A stretch of DNA of 64,000 nucleotides from Luteimonas gilva (GCF_005239095.1 NZ_SZUA01000001.1:1407049-1471048); one strand, 5' to 3'. Positions 17,759 to 27,482 are shown, counted from the first letter of the stretch. Made by a program: numbers and translations. The notes: a model not told the origin generated them from the letters alone.

Positions 17759-18772
17759 CTAATCGCCGATTTCGACCCTCGCGATACGCCCCGCATCGCC
17801 GCTAGCCCAACCTACATTGCCGGCCAGATCGACAGCGTCGTACCCGACCTCGGATACCGGCTTCCAAGCAACCGTATTCCACGCATCCGCGCCGCTTGGG
17901 CCGACAGCAATACAGGCCAAAGGCGTCGCCTCCAAGCAAGCGGCGCCGGACCGATATCCGCTCGGGGCGATGATCGTAATCAGCGGATCGCGTTTGTTCC
18001 GCAACCGCCATTCGACGGCATTCCCAGGCGCTTGCTCGGCTTTGTAATCGCCGCCGACGGCGAATGCGCCGAACGGCGTGGCTGCGAGCGAAAAGACGCC
18101 GGCTTCCGGTTTACGGCGCGACATGCCGCTGTCGGACGCGTTCCAAGTCGAACCGCCGTCGCGCGACACATGCAAGCGCGCATGCGAACCGCCCGTTCCG
18201 ATCATCAACGCATCCTGGACGATGGCGATGCAGGTCCCGCTCGCCGCGAACGCCGCTTCGCCTTCCTCCGCCTTCGGACCCGTGGAAAGCAATTTCCAAT
18301 TTCGACCGGCGTCTTGCGTGGCGTAGACCTGAAAACGGCCATCGACCGGGTCGCCCATCATCCAGCCTTTATCGCGATCGAAAGCCATGCAATCGAAGAA
18401 GGCGCGCGGATCCTTGTTTTGCAGCGATAGCGTCCAGGATTTCCCGCCATCCTCGGTGCGATAAACCCGCGACGCTTCGCCCGGCCCGATGCTCAACACC
18501 ACCGCGGTATCGGCATCGAAGCCTTCCACGTCGCGGAAATCCAATTCGTTCGCGCCCGGCACCTTCATCGCCTGCCAATGCTTGCCGCCGTCGACCGTGC
18601 GCAGCACCGTGCCCTCGCGGCCGCTGGCCCAAGCCACGTCGCTGCTGACTGCGGAGATGCCGCGCAAGCGCACTTTGACGCCGCTGTCTTGCGGCACGAG
18701 GCGGATTTCGGCGATGGCGGCGCCAGCCGCGAGCATCAACGCGGCGGCGATGAGGATTCGTGTTGGCGGCAT
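17759..18772 (-). CDS. Exported BNR/YCF48-like beta-propeller protein
   Basis: A 337-residue protein with a Sec signal peptide (about 1-21, ending AAIA-EI). Repeated motifs of the BNR/sortilin-type propeller follow: TVDGGKHW, TEDGGKSW, TQDAGRNW and SRDGGSTW, each followed by a beta-strand. This architecture resembles the YCF48/photosystem II stability factor-like proteins of heterotrophic bacteria, whose function outside photosynthesis is unknown. GGAG lies 9 bp before the ATG. Monocistronic. Confidence 0.8.
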   Translation of the reverse strand: MPPTRILIAAALMLAAGAAIAEIRLVPQDSGVKVRLRGISAVSSDVAWASGREGTVLRTVDGGKHWQAMKVPGANELDFRDVEGFDADTAVVLSIGPGEASRVYRTEDGGKSWTLSLQNKDPRAFFDCMAFDRDKGWMMGDPVDGRFQVYATQDAGRNWKLLSTGPKAEEGEAAFAASGTCIAIVQDALMIGTGGSHARLHVSRDGGSTWNASDSGMSRRKPEAGVFSLAATPFGAFAVGGDYKAEQAPGNAVEWRLRNKRDPLITIIAPSGYRSGAACLEATPLACIAVGPSGADAWNTVAWKPVSEVGYDAVDLAGNVGWASGDAGRIARVEIGD

Positions 18773-18802
18773 GGGCGACGGCTCCGTTTCGGAGCCGCGA
18801 GT

Positions 18803-18903
18803 GTAGCCCGGGGGGCCCCGGACTTGATCCGGGGAATACCCGGGGACGCCATCTATGAACGCCGCAAAAAGCCCCGGGTATCGCTTCGCTCAACCCGGGC
18901 TAC
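18803..18903. repeat. GTAG-type repeat (imperfect pair)
   Basis: Starts GTAGCCCGGG and ends CCCGGGCTAC, with internal GCCCCGGGTATCGCTTCGCTCAACCCGGG. It has the same head and tail as the element at 10669 but a diverged interior. It lies between the BNR-protein start and the end of the DAHP synthase gene. Confidence 0.75.
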
Positions 18904-18912
18904 GGTTCGATG

Positions 18913-20304
18913 TCAGGCCGATGCCGGCGCAGCGATCTGGGCCTGCTTACGCACGATCAGCATCGCCGTTTCCAGCGCCTGCTCGTAGTTCAGGCGCGGA
19001 TCGACGGTCGAGCGGTAGGCGCGTTCCAGATCCAGGTCGGTCAGGTCGCGCGCGCCGCCGGTGCATTCGGTCACGTCTTCGCCGGTCAGCTCCAGATGCA
19101 CGCCGCCCAAGCGCGTGCCGGCCGCGGCGTGCAGGTCGAACGACTGTTCCACTTCGCTGCGGATATTGCCGAAGCGGCGCGTCTTGTAGCCGTTGCTGCT
19201 GTTCTCGGTATTGCCGTGCATCGGATCGCAAACCCACAGCACGCGCCGGCCTTCGCGGCGCACCGCGTCCAGCAGCGGCGACAGCTTGGCGGCGATCTGC
19301 GTCGCGCCCATGCGGTGGATCAAGGTGAGACGGCCGGGCTCGTCGTCCGGATTCAGCGCTTCGATCAAACGCAGCACCTGATCGGGCGCGGCCGACGGTC
19401 CGATCTTGACCGCGATCGGATTGCGGATGCCGCGGAAGTATTCCAGGTGCGCGCCGTCCAACGCGGCGGTGCGCATGCCGATCCACGGGTAATGCGTGCT
19501 GAGGTTGAACCAGCCCCATTGCCGCGGCACTTGACGCGTCTGCGCTTCCTCGTAAGGCAGCAGCAAAGCTTCGTGCGAGGTGTAGAAATCGACGCGGTTG
19601 AGGTTGTGGACTTCGGAACCGGACAGCGTTTCCATGAAGCGCACCGCATCGCCGATGCCGGCCACCATGCGATGGTATTCGTCGGCTAGCGGCGAATGCG
19701 TCACCCAGCCCAGGTCCCAATATTCGGGATGGTGCAGGTCGGCGAAACCGCCGTCGATCAGCGAACGCACGAAGTTCATCGTCATCGCCGAACGCGCATG
19801 CGCCTTGATCATGCGGCGCGGATCGGGAACGCGCGCTTCGAGCGAGAATTCGGGCGCATTGATGATGTCGCCGCGGTAGCTGGGCAAGGTGTGCTCGCCG
19901 CGCGTCTCCGTGTCGGCCGAACGCGGCTTGGCGTATTGGCCGGCGAAGCGGCCCACGCGCACCACCGGCAGACGCAAACCGTGCACCAGCACCAGGCTCA
20001 TCTGCAGCAGCACCTTGAGCCGGTTGGAGATGACGTCGGAAGTGCAGTCGACGAAGCTCTCGGCGCAATCGCCGCCCTGCAGCAGGAAGCGGCGGCCTTC
20101 CTGCGCGTCGGCCAGGTGGCGCTTGAGCGACAGGATTTCCCACGAGGTCACCAGCGGCGGCAGTGCCGCGAGTTCGCGCTGGACGCCGGCCAAGGCTTCC
20201 GCATCCGGATAGGTCGGCTGCTGCACGGCGGGTCGGCCGCGCCAACTGCCTGGCGTCCAATCGACGGGAAGGTTTACGGGTTGCGGACGGTCGAGGCTGG
20301 CCAT
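18913..20304 (-). CDS. 3-deoxy-7-phosphoheptulonate synthase, class II
   Basis: A 463-residue enzyme catalysing the first step of the shikimate pathway (PEP + erythrose 4-phosphate to DAHP). It is the plant/mycobacterial-like class II type, shown by LLQGGDCAESF (metal-ligand Cys), RVGRFAGQYAKPRS, the GTRLGGVHLELTGEDVTEC segment and VCDPMHGNT. The class II length (~450-470) fits. The start at 20304 (MASLDRPQ) matches the family N-terminus but has only a weak Shine-Dalgarno; the frame is open further upstream. Feedback behaviour cannot be read from the sequence. Confidence 0.92.
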   Translation of the reverse strand: MASLDRPQPVNLPVDWTPGSWRGRPAVQQPTYPDAEALAGVQRELAALPPLVTSWEILSLKRHLADAQEGRRFLLQGGDCAESFVDCTSDVISNRLKVLLQMSLVLVHGLRLPVVRVGRFAGQYAKPRSADTETRGEHTLPSYRGDIINAPEFSLEARVPDPRRMIKAHARSAMTMNFVRSLIDGGFADLHHPEYWDLGWVTHSPLADEYHRMVAGIGDAVRFMETLSGSEVHNLNRVDFYTSHEALLLPYEEAQTRQVPRQWGWFNLSTHYPWIGMRTAALDGAHLEYFRGIRNPIAVKIGPSAAPDQVLRLIEALNPDDEPGRLTLIHRMGATQIAAKLSPLLDAVRREGRRVLWVCDPMHGNTENSSNGYKTRRFGNIRSEVEQSFDLHAAAGTRLGGVHLELTGEDVTECTGGARDLTDLDLERAYRSTVDPRLNYEQALETAMLIVRKQAQIAAPASA

Positions 20305-20390
20305 GGCGAAAGGTCGGTTGCTGCGTTGCACCAACCCATCATGGCTCCGCCCCGCCCGCGCTGCAACCGTTACCGCAGCAACCGCTTTTT

Positions 20391-20885
20391 TTAGCGGCGG
20401 CGGAAGGCCATCCACAATGCCCAGACCGCGAGCAGGACGAACCACGTCAGGCTCCAGGCCGGCATCGACAGGCCCAAGAAGGTCCAATCGACTTTGGCGC
20501 ATTCGCCCGAACCGGTCAGCACCTTGCGGATGACGTCGGTGAGCGCATTGGTCTCCATCATGAATTCCAACGGCGGACCGCAATGCGGCACCTGATCCGG
20601 CGGCAGATGGGTCAACCAGACGTGGCGGCCGGCGATGCCGATGCCGACCGCGGCGGCGATGAAAGCCAGCACGCCATAAACCCGTCGGCCGCCCGCGCCT
20701 TTCAGCGCATGCAGCGCGCCGATCAGGAACATCAGGCCCAAGACGGCGAACGCGATGCGCTGGAAGATGCACAGCGGACAAGGCTGCAAGCCCCATTGGA
20801 ATTGGCTGTACAGCGCGAAGCCGATCAGGGCGGCGCAGACCAGAAAGCCCAGCAGATAGGCGGAACGGAACGAGAGTCGGTTCAT
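20391..20885 (-). CDS. dsbB: Disulfide bond formation protein B
   Basis: A 164-residue inner-membrane protein with four helices that reoxidises periplasmic DsbA using quinone. Both redox pairs are present: Cys36-Cys39 (QPCPLC) in the first periplasmic loop, and Cys102 (PHCGPP) and Cys129 (GECA) in the second. The ATG at 20885 has AAGG upstream and is preferred over the longer frame from 20915. It lies 86 bp upstream of the DAHP synthase gene on the same strand. Confidence 0.93.
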   Translation of the reverse strand: MNRLSFRSAYLLGFLVCAALIGFALYSQFQWGLQPCPLCIFQRIAFAVLGLMFLIGALHALKGAGGRRVYGVLAFIAAAVGIGIAGRHVWLTHLPPDQVPHCGPPLEFMMETNALTDVIRKVLTGSGECAKVDWTFLGLSMPAWSLTWFVLLAVWALWMAFRRR

Positions 20886-21154
20886 GGCGGGAACCTTAGC
20901 ATGGGCTGGCGGCATGCCTGACAGACCGGTACGGACGGCAAAAGTTGCGCTGCGGTCTAGCGATTTCGCGTAAATCCTCCCCCACCCGCCCGACCCGCAG
21001 GCATGGCCTGCGGGCGTTCGTCAGCGCACGAAGCCGCGCTTCGTAAGCGCGCTTCCTTCCCTTTTCAAAGGAGGGAGAACAGCGAGAACGCCGCGATCTT
21101 GCCGGCACCTGGAACTCCCTTTGAAAAAAGGACCGAAGGAGATTGCTTTTGCTC
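20886..21154. other. Gene-free stretch with short palindromes
   Basis: No gene is visible. It holds a hairpin CCCGCAGGC-ATG-GCCTGCGGG (20995-21015) and an imperfect inverted pair (CTTTTCAAAGGAGGGAG near 21061, CTCCCTTTGAAAAAAGG near 21115-21131) of the 'CTCCCTTT' dispersed type. The promoter of dsbB should also lie at its left end, but I cannot point to a convincing one. Confidence 0.5.
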
Positions 21155-21241
21155 TTGTGGGAGCGGCTTCAGCCGCGAGCTCTTTTATCCGATCGCGGCA
21201 ATCTTGCAGGAAAGAGCTCGCGGCTGAAGCCGCTCCCACAA
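21155..21241. repeat. Perfect 31-bp inverted repeat (TGTGGGAGCGGC type)
   Basis: Arms 21155-21185 and 21211-21241 are exact complements, beginning TTGTGGGAGCGGCTTCAGCC, with a 25-bp loop. This head is a widespread REP-like sequence of pseudomonads and xanthomonads. It lies just beyond the terminator of the alpha operon. Confidence 0.85.
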
Positions 21242-21270
21242 AAGCCAATCCCACAAATGGGAAGCAAAAC

Positions 21271-21298
21271 AAAAACCCCGGCGCTGGGCCGGGGTTTT
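21271..21298 (-). terminator. Rho-independent terminator of the alpha operon
   Basis: Read on the minus strand, stem AAAACCCCGGC / GCCGGGGTTTT with a 5-nt loop ends in TTTTT, 22 bp after the rplQ stop. It closes the rpsM-rpsK-rpsD-rpoA-rplQ transcript. Confidence 0.9.
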
Positions 21299-21320
21299 CG
21301 GTAGTTCGGTACCGCGAAGC

Positions 21321-21692
21321 TTACTCGGCCGCTTGCGGGCGATCGACCAGCTCGACGTACGCCATCGGCGCATTGTCGCCGGCGCGGAAGCCGCACTTGA
21401 GGATGCGCAGGTAGCCGCCCGGACGGGTGGCGTAACGCGGGCCCAGCACGGTGAACAGCGTGCCGACGGCTTCCTTGTCGCGCAGGCGCGAGAAGGCCAG
21501 GCGGCGGTTGGCCACGCCGTCCTTCTTCGACAGCGTGATGAGCGGTTCGGCGATGCGGCGCAGTTCTTTCGCCTTGGGCAGGGTGGTCTTGATCAGCTCG
21601 TGCTTGATCAGCGACGCGGCCATGTTGGTGAACATGGCATCGCGGTGGGCGCTGGTGCGGCTGAATTTACGGCCGGCTTTCTGGTGGCGCAT
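21321..21692 (-). CDS. rplQ: 50S ribosomal protein L17
   Basis: A 123-residue L17, a large-subunit protein near the exit tunnel, opening with the invariant [20 protein letters not shown] and ending with the YVELVDRP segment. Length is close to the 127 residues of E. coli L17. It is the last gene of the alpha operon and follows rpoA, but across an unusually long 270-bp spacer (21693-21962). The spacer contains only hairpins, including one at 21928-21958 right after the rpoA stop. Confidence 0.97.
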   Translation of the reverse strand: MRHQKAGRKFSRTSAHRDAMFTNMAASLIKHELIKTTLPKAKELRRIAEPLITLSKKDGVANRRLAFSRLRDKEAVGTLFTVLGPRYATRPGGYLRILKCGFRAGDNAPMAYVELVDRPQAAE

Positions 21693-21927
21693 GGTTAGGG
21701 TTCCTGATGAATATTGAGACGTTGGACTTCGTTGTCGCCTTCATGGCGTTGACGCTTCGGACTGCGGTTGGTCCTGGCCGGCCTATCCTTGACCGGCGAG
21801 TCGCGGGCTGCGCCCGTCGACTTGTGTTGCGTGTTGCGGTGTTGCGTTTACTGCATCGCTTACGTTGTGCGCAGCGAATTCTGAAACTTGGCGCCCCGGC
21901 CCGGCGCAGCGCGCCGGGCGTTCAACC

Positions 21928-21958
21928 GAACCGCGCGGCAGTGCCGCGCGAGCGGTTC
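21928..21958 (-). other. Hairpin in rpoA-rplQ spacer
   Basis: An imperfect inverted repeat (GAACCGCGCGGCA against TGCCGCGCGAGCGGTTC) lies directly downstream of the rpoA stop. It has no T-tract, so it is more likely an RNA processing or stability element than a terminator. Nothing else is recognised in the 270-bp spacer. Confidence 0.4.
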
Positions 21959-21962
21959 GATT

Positions 21963-22961
21963 TCACCCCATCATCCCGTGCTGGGAAATACCCGCCGGCG
22001 GCCAGTTTTCTAACTTCATGCCGAGCGACAAACCGCGCTGGGCGAGGACTTCCTTGATCTCGGTCAACGACTTCTTGCCGAGGTTCGGGGTCTTCAGCAG
22101 CTCGACTTCGGTCTTCTGGATCAGGTCGCCGATGTAGTAGATGCTCTCGGCCTTGAGGCAGTTGGCCGAACGCACGGTCAGCTCGAGGTCGTCGATCGGG
22201 CGCAGCAGCACCGGATCCACGCCCGTGGCGACCGGCTTGGCGGCGCCGCGCTCGCGGTGGGTGAAGTCGCCGAACACGCTCAGCTGATCGGTGAGGATGT
22301 CGGCGGCGGTGCGCACGGCTTCCTCGGCGTCGATCGTGCCGTTGGTTTCGATGTCCAACACCAGCTTGTCCAGGTCGGTGCGCTGCTCGACGCGCGCGGC
22401 TTCGACCGCGTAGGCGACGCGGCGGACCGGCGAGAACGAGGCGTCCAGCATCAGACGGCCGATGGTGCGGGTTTCTTCGTCGGGACGGCGGCGCGTGGTG
22501 GCCGGCTGGTAGCCGAAGCCGCGCTCGATCTTCAAGCGCATGTTCAGCGACGCGTCCTTGGTCAGGTGGCAGATCACGTGGTCGGGATTGAGGATCTCGA
22601 CGTTGTGGTCGGTCTTGATGTCGCCCGCGGTGACCGTGCCCGGCTCCTGCTTGCTCAGGCTGAGGGTGGCGCTGTCGCCGGTACCCATGCGGATGGCGAC
22701 GTCCTTCAGGTTGAGCAGCACTTCCAGCACGTCTTCCTGCAGGCCTTCGATGGTGCTGTATTCGTGCAGCACGCCGTCGATCTCGACTTCGGTGATGGCG
22801 AAGCCGGGGATCGAGGACAGCAGCACGCGGCGCAGCGCGTTGCCGAGGGTGTGGCCATAGCCGCGCTCCAGCGGTTCGATCACGACCTTCGCGCGGTTGT
22901 CGGCGAGGCGTTCGATCTGCGGACCCTTGGGGCGCAAAACCTGGTTGGCGGTAACCGTCAT
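21963..22961 (-). CDS. rpoA: DNA-directed RNA polymerase subunit alpha
   Basis: A 332-residue alpha subunit. The N-terminal dimerisation domain (about 1-235) shows [20 protein letters not shown]. The C-terminal domain (about 250-325) shows the UP-element/activator-binding RSANCLKAE and the helix-hairpin-helix [14 protein letters not shown]. The ATG at 22961 (MTVTANQVL) has AGGAG upstream; the open frame to 23066 is not used. A 136-bp spacer from rpsD carries a hairpin GGCCGTCGC-GAC-GCGACGGCC (23042-23062). Confidence 0.98.
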   Translation of the reverse strand: MTVTANQVLRPKGPQIERLADNRAKVVIEPLERGYGHTLGNALRRVLLSSIPGFAITEVEIDGVLHEYSTIEGLQEDVLEVLLNLKDVAIRMGTGDSATLSLSKQEPGTVTAGDIKTDHNVEILNPDHVICHLTKDASLNMRLKIERGFGYQPATTRRRPDEETRTIGRLMLDASFSPVRRVAYAVEAARVEQRTDLDKLVLDIETNGTIDAEEAVRTAADILTDQLSVFGDFTHRERGAAKPVATGVDPVLLRPIDDLELTVRSANCLKAESIYYIGDLIQKTEVELLKTPNLGKKSLTEIKEVLAQRGLSLGMKLENWPPAGISQHGMMG

Positions 22962-23041
22962 TTTGTAGCGTCTCCTGCGGTGGCCGGCGGATTGGGGGAC
23001 GCCGGCCTGGTGCTTTTGGAGCCCCTCCCCTCGGAAGGGGC

Positions 23042-23062
23042 GGCCGTCGCGACGCGACGGCC
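23042..23062 (-). other. Hairpin in rpsD-rpoA spacer
   Basis: Perfect 9-bp stem GGCCGTCGC with loop GAC, without a T-tract. It is next to another CCCCTCCCC/GGGG inverted pair (23024-23041). It may modulate the rpsD/rpoA ratio by pausing or processing; this is inference. Confidence 0.4.
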
Positions 23063-23097
23063 ACATTGCGGAGGCGGGCAGCCTCCGGCGTTGTTGC

Positions 23098-23727
23098 TTA
23101 CTTCGAGTACAACTCGACGATCAGCGCTTCGTTGATGTCGGCCGGCAGATCGGCGCGATCCGGAACGGCCTTGAACACGCCGCTGAACTTCTTGGAATCG
23201 ACTTCGATCCAGGAAGGCGACAGGTCCATCGTGGCCGACACGGTCAGCGCTTCCTGCACGCGCAGCTGCTTCTGGGCGCGTTCGGACAGGGCGATCGCGT
23301 CGCCCGCCTTCACTTGGTAGGAAGGCAGGTTGACCGGCTTGCCGTTGACGGTGACGCCGCGGTGCGACACCAGCTGGCGCGCGGCCGGACGGGTGACCGC
23401 GAAGCCCATGCGGTAGATGACGTTGTCCAGGCGGGTTTCCAGCAACTGCAGCAGGTTCTCGCCGGTGTTGCCCTTCTTGGTCGAGGCCTTTTTGTAGTAG
23501 TTGCGGAACTGGCGCTCCAGCAGGCCGTAGATGCGCTTGACCTTCTGCTTCTCGCGCAGCTGGGTGGCGTAGTCGGACAGCTTGCCCTTGCGCGCGGTGG
23601 CGCCGTGCTGGCCGGGCTTCTGCTCCAGCTTGCACTTGGAGTCCAGCGCGCGCGCCGGGCTCTTCAGGGACAGGTCGGCGCCTTCGCGGCGCGCGAGCTT
23701 ACAGGTGGGACCGATATAACGAGCCAT
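23098..23727 (-). CDS. rpsD: 30S ribosomal protein S4
   Basis: A 209-residue S4, a primary 16S rRNA binder and, in E. coli, translational repressor of the alpha operon. It begins [19 protein letters not shown]; the S4 RNA-binding domain is visible in [27 protein letters not shown] and [17 protein letters not shown]. It lacks the Cys4 zinc motif of some S4 forms. It lies 18 bp after rpsK. Confidence 0.97.
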   Translation of the reverse strand: MARYIGPTCKLARREGADLSLKSPARALDSKCKLEQKPGQHGATARKGKLSDYATQLREKQKVKRIYGLLERQFRNYYKKASTKKGNTGENLLQLLETRLDNVIYRMGFAVTRPAARQLVSHRGVTVNGKPVNLPSYQVKAGDAIALSERAQKQLRVQEALTVSATMDLSPSWIEVDSKKFSGVFKAVPDRADLPADINEALIVELYSK

Positions 23728-23745
23728 TTTCTAATGCTCCCGGCG

Positions 23746-24141
23746 TCAGACGCGACGCTTCTTCGGCGGACGGCACCCGTTGTGCGGGATCGGCGTCACG
23801 TCGATGATGTTGATGATCTTGTAGCCGACGTTGTTCAACGAACGAACGGCCGACTCGCGTCCCGGGCCCGGGCCCTTGATGCGCACTTCCAGCGACTTCA
23901 CGCCGTAGTCCAGCGCGGCGCGGCCGGCCTTCTCGGCGGCGACCTGGGCGGCGAACGGGGTCGATTTGCGCGAGCCGCGGAAACCCGCGCCGCCCGAAGT
24001 CGCCCACGACAGCGCGTTGCCCTGGCGGTCGGTGATGGTGACGATGGTGTTGTTGAAAGAAGCGTGCACGTGCGCGATGCCGTCGGTGACGACGCGCTTG
24101 ATCTTCTTCTTGGTCTTAGCAGCAGCTGCCGGCTTGGCCAT
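23746..24141 (-). CDS. rpsK: 30S ribosomal protein S11
   Basis: A 131-residue platform protein of the 30S subunit. [23 protein letters not shown] and the C-terminal [10 protein letters not shown] are diagnostic. A Lys/Ala-rich N-terminus ([18 protein letters not shown]) is normal for the family. It is 12 bp downstream of rpsM and 18 bp upstream of rpsD in the alpha operon. Confidence 0.97.
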   Translation of the reverse strand: MAKPAAAAKTKKKIKRVVTDGIAHVHASFNNTIVTITDRQGNALSWATSGGAGFRGSRKSTPFAAQVAAEKAGRAALDYGVKSLEVRIKGPGPGRESAVRSLNNVGYKIINIIDVTPIPHNGCRPPKKRRV

Positions 24142-24153
24142 GGTCTGTTCCCC

Positions 24154-24510
24154 TTACTTCTTGATGGCCTTGCGCGGACCCTTGCGGGTGCGTGCATTGG
24201 TCCGGGTGCGCTGGCCGCGCAGCGGCAGGCCGCGGCGATGGCGCAGGCCGCGGTAGCAGGCCAGGTCCATCAGGCGCTTGATGGCGATGCCGACTTCGCG
24301 GCGGAGGTCGCCCTCGACCACGTACTTGCCGACTTCGGCGCGCAGGCGCTCGACTTCCGGCTCCGACAGGTCGCGGATCTTGGTCGTCGAAGCGACGCCG
24401 GCGGATTCGCAGACCTTCTTCGAACGGGTACGGCCGATGCCGTAGATGCTTTGTAGCCCGACCCAGACGTGTTTCTGGGCAGGCAGGTTGACACCTGCAA
24501 TACGCGCCAT
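24154..24510 (-). CDS. rpsM: 30S ribosomal protein S13
   Basis: A 118-residue head protein of the 30S subunit that bridges to the 50S and contacts tRNA. Opening [15 protein letters not shown], helix-hairpin-helix [18 protein letters not shown] and the basic C-terminal [21 protein letters not shown] are typical. It is the first gene of the alpha operon here. The usual rpmJ gene between secY and rpsM is missing; a 266-bp spacer takes its place. Confidence 0.97.
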   Translation of the reverse strand: MARIAGVNLPAQKHVWVGLQSIYGIGRTRSKKVCESAGVASTTKIRDLSEPEVERLRAEVGKYVVEGDLRREVGIAIKRLMDLACYRGLRHRRGLPLRGQRTRTNARTRKGPRKAIKK

Positions 24511-24776
24511 GCGCGGATCTCCAACTGGTTAGCGGCCGGACGGTCAAATCCGGCGGAGTGAACACGAAATTCTAACAGGGTCTCGGGTTACTAGGAAGCC
24601 CGCGGCGGCCGAAGCCTCCGCGTGCCCGGCATGGGGAGTGTGCCCATGCTCCGGCGACGAACCGGTACTGGCCGGAACCCCGAAATCCGGGGTTCCGCCG
24701 CCCGCGCCACTCAAGCGCAGGGCTGGTACCGGCTCACCCGCGCGCGAGACCGCCGCGCAGGTCGCCCATCGGTGGA
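24511..24776. other. secY-rpsM spacer without rpmJ
   Basis: In many gammaproteobacteria rpmJ (L36) sits here. No frame encodes its short Cys-rich, basic sequence on the minus strand. A hairpin CGGAACCCC-GAAATCC-GGGGTTCCG (24673-24697) is present. The spacer may carry an alpha-operon promoter, but I cannot identify one with confidence. Confidence 0.6.
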
Positions 24777-26138
24777 TCAGAGGCGGCCCGGGAGGCCGGC
24801 CTTGGATCCTTTGAGATTGGCCTTCTTCAACAGGCTTTCGTACTGGTGCGACATCAGGTGGGCCTGGATCTGGGCGATGAAGTCCATCACCACGACCACC
24901 ACGATCAACAGCGAGGTGCCGCCGAAGTAGAACGAGGTCCCCATCTGGGTCCGCATCACTTCCGGCAACAGGCAGACCAGGACCAGATAGCAAGCGCCGG
25001 CCGCGGTCAGGCGGGTCAGCACGCCGTCGATGTAGTCGGCGGTGGCCTTGCCCGGCCGGATGCCCGGGATCAGCGCGCCCGACTTCTTCAGGTTGTCCGC
25101 GGTTTCCTGCGAGTTGAACACCAGCGCCGTGTAGAAGAACGCGAAGCCGATGATCAGCGCGGCGAACAAAATCATGTGCAGCGGCTCGCCCGGATTCAGC
25201 GCTTGGGTCAACTTCTGCAGCCAAGGCATGGTGCTGGCCTGGCTGAACCAAGTCGAAGCCGTGGCCGGGAACATGATGATCGACGAAGCGAAGATCGCCG
25301 GAATCACCCCCGCCATATTGAGCTTCAACGGCAGGAACGAGCTCTGGTTCATGTACGCGCTGCGGCCGCCCTGGCGGCGCGCATAGTTCACCGTCACCCG
25401 GCGCTGGCCGCGCTCGACCCACACCACGAAGAAGGTGAAGGCCAGCACGATCACCAGGATGAGCAGGATCGCGAAGGTGCTGATTTCGCCGTTGCGCATC
25501 TGCTCGAACGTACCCAGCACCGCGCCCGGCAGGCCGGCGACGATGCCGGCGAAGATGATCAGCGACACGCCGTTGCCGACGCCGCGCTCGGTCACCTGCT
25601 CGCCCAGCCACATCAGGAACATCGTGCCGGCGGTCAGCGCGATCACCGCGGTCAGGACGAAGCCCGGACCCGGGTTGTAGACCACCGGGATGCCGCTGCT
25701 CGCGCCCGAATTCTGCAGCGCGATCGCAATGCCCGCGGCCTGGAAGATCGCCAGCGGCACCGCGCCCATGCGCGACCACTGAGTGATCTTGCGGCGGCCG
25801 GACTCGCCTTCCTTCTGGATCGCCTTCAGGCTCGGGAAGATCTGCGCGCACAGCTGCACGATGATCGACGAGGAGATGTAAGGCACCACGTTCAGCGCGA
25901 ACAGGCTGAAACGCTGCAGGGCGCCGCCGGAGAACATGTTAAACATGTCCACGATGGTGCCCTTCTGCGCTTCCATCAGCTGCAGCATCGCCTCCGGGTT
26001 CACGCCCGGCACGGGGATGTAGCAGCCGATGCGGTAGACGATCAGCGCGCCCAGCACGAACAGCAGACGCGAGCGCAGCTCGGTAAATTTGCCGAGGCCC
26101 GCTCCCATTCCGCCCATTGCGCTGCTGCTACGCGACAT
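24777..26138 (-). CDS. secY: Protein translocase subunit SecY
   Basis: A 453-residue inner-membrane channel protein with ten hydrophobic helices. Conserved strings include [26 protein letters not shown] (first helix), [27 protein letters not shown] (plug and helix 2) and [22 protein letters not shown] (last helix). It works with SecE (encoded at 52552) and SecG to export proteins. It is the last gene of the spc operon, 7 bp after rplO. Confidence 0.98.
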   Translation of the reverse strand: MSRSSSAMGGMGAGLGKFTELRSRLLFVLGALIVYRIGCYIPVPGVNPEAMLQLMEAQKGTIVDMFNMFSGGALQRFSLFALNVVPYISSSIIVQLCAQIFPSLKAIQKEGESGRRKITQWSRMGAVPLAIFQAAGIAIALQNSGASSGIPVVYNPGPGFVLTAVIALTAGTMFLMWLGEQVTERGVGNGVSLIIFAGIVAGLPGAVLGTFEQMRNGEISTFAILLILVIVLAFTFFVVWVERGQRRVTVNYARRQGGRSAYMNQSSFLPLKLNMAGVIPAIFASSIIMFPATASTWFSQASTMPWLQKLTQALNPGEPLHMILFAALIIGFAFFYTALVFNSQETADNLKKSGALIPGIRPGKATADYIDGVLTRLTAAGACYLVLVCLLPEVMRTQMGTSFYFGGTSLLIVVVVVMDFIAQIQAHLMSHQYESLLKKANLKGSKAGLPGRL

Positions 26139-26145
26139 CTATCGA

Positions 26146-26583
26146 TTACTCCTCGATTTTTCCGCCGGCCGCTTCGATCGCCGCCTTGGCGCCGGCGGTG
26201 GCCAGCACGCCTTTGAGTACGAGCTTCTTGGAAAGTTCGCCCTTCTTGACGATCTTGGCCTTCTTGGCCGTGCTCGGCACCAGCTTGGCGGCGCGCAGCG
26301 CGGCGAAGTCGACGGTGTCGCCTTCGATCAGCTCGAGCTTGTAGAGCATGACTTCGGCGGTGTCGTTCTTCAGCTTGGAGCGGAAGCCGACCTTCGGCAG
26401 GCGCATGTGCATGGGCATCTGGCCGCCTTCGAAGCCGGCCTTGATCTTGCCCTTGCCCGAACGCGCGAACGAACCCTTGTGGCCGCGGCCCGCGGTCTTG
26501 CCCAGGCCCGAACCGATGCCGCGGCCGACGCGGGTGCGTTCGGTGCGGGCGCCGGGGGCCGGCTTAAGCGTATTGAGTTTCAT
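26146..26583 (-). CDS. rplO: 50S ribosomal protein L15
   Basis: A 145-residue L15. The Gly/Arg-rich N-terminal tail ([22 protein letters not shown]) threads into 23S rRNA, followed by the globular part with [18 protein letters not shown]. It lies between rpmD (5 bp) and secY (7 bp) in the spc operon. Confidence 0.97.
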   Translation of the reverse strand: MKLNTLKPAPGARTERTRVGRGIGSGLGKTAGRGHKGSFARSGKGKIKAGFEGGQMPMHMRLPKVGFRSKLKNDTAEVMLYKLELIEGDTVDFAALRAAKLVPSTAKKAKIVKKGELSKKLVLKGVLATAGAKAAIEAAGGKIEE

Positions 26584-26588
26584 CAGAA

Positions 26589-26786
26589 TTACTCCTCGAC
26601 CTGCACCAGGTAATGGACCTTGTTGATCAGGCCGCGAACCTGCGGGCTGTCTTTCAGCTCGCGCACGTCGTTCAATTTGTTGAGGCCCAGAGCGCGCACC
26701 GACAGGCGATGACGCGACTGGGTGCCGCGCAGGCCCTTGACCAGACGCACCTTGACGGTGCCGGTGTTGGTTTCCTTCTTAGCCAT
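26589..26786 (-). CDS. rpmD: 50S ribosomal protein L30
   Basis: A 65-residue L30 with the signature [25 protein letters not shown]. Slightly longer N-terminus than the 59-residue E. coli protein ([10 protein letters not shown]). Its start overlaps the rpsE end by 8 bp, so the two are probably translationally coupled. Confidence 0.96.
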   Translation of the reverse strand: MAKKETNTGTVKVRLVKGLRGTQSRHRLSVRALGLNKLNDVRELKDSPQVRGLINKVHYLVQVEE

Positions 26787-27318
26787 GGTGCAGGTCCTCC
26801 ACCTTCTTACCGCGCTTGGCCGCGATCTTGGCCGGCGAATGCATCTCGCTCAGGCCGCGCAGCGTGGCGCGCACCAGGTTGATCGGGTTGCGCGAGCCGA
26901 CCGCCTTGGCCAGCACGTTCTTCACGCCGACCGCTTCCAGCACGGCGCGCATCGCACCGCCGGCGATCACGCCGGTACCTTCGGAAGCCGGCTGCATGAA
27001 CACGTTCGCCGCGCCGTGGCGCGACTTCACCACGTGCCACAAGGTGCCATTGTTCAGGTCGATGTTGACCATCGTCTTACGGGCCGCTTCCATCGACTTC
27101 TGGATCGCGACCGGCACTTCGCGCGCCTTGCCGTAGCCGAAGCCGACTTTGCCGGCGCCATCGCCCACCACCGTCAGCGCGGTGAAGGTGAATTGGCGGC
27201 CGCCCTTGACGGTCTTGCTGACGCGGTTGACCGCGACCAGCTTCTCGACCATGCCGTCGTCCATCTCTTCGCGGTTGCGGTCGCGATCGCGGCCCCGCGG
27301 TTCACGTTGTTCTGCCAT
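26779..27318 (-). CDS. rpsE: 30S ribosomal protein S5
   Basis: A 179-residue S5, important for decoding accuracy and mRNA unwinding. The double-stranded RNA-binding-like N-domain contains [35 protein letters not shown], and the C-domain contains [29 protein letters not shown]. The N-terminus ([19 protein letters not shown]) is a charged extension. It follows rplR across an unusually long 164-bp spacer that carries a hairpin CCGATGC-TTCCC-GCATCGG (27417-27435). Confidence 0.97.
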   Translation of the reverse strand: MAEQREPRGRDRDRNREEMDDGMVEKLVAVNRVSKTVKGGRQFTFTALTVVGDGAGKVGFGYGKAREVPVAIQKSMEAARKTMVNIDLNNGTLWHVVKSRHGAANVFMQPASEGTGVIAGGAMRAVLEAVGVKNVLAKAVGSRNPINLVRATLRGLSEMHSPAKIAAKRGKKVEDLHHG

Positions 27319-27482
27319 CTCGATTTACCTATTCGATTAAGGAAATTTGCGGCTTGGCCGCTTGTAGTTGTGGTGTGGATCGGATGTTTCGGCGCGCCGG
27401 AAACCCTACGCGTCGCCCGATGCTTCCCGCATCGGCAGGTGGCAAACCTCAGGCGTGGGGACGATGCCCGCGCCTTCAAGGA

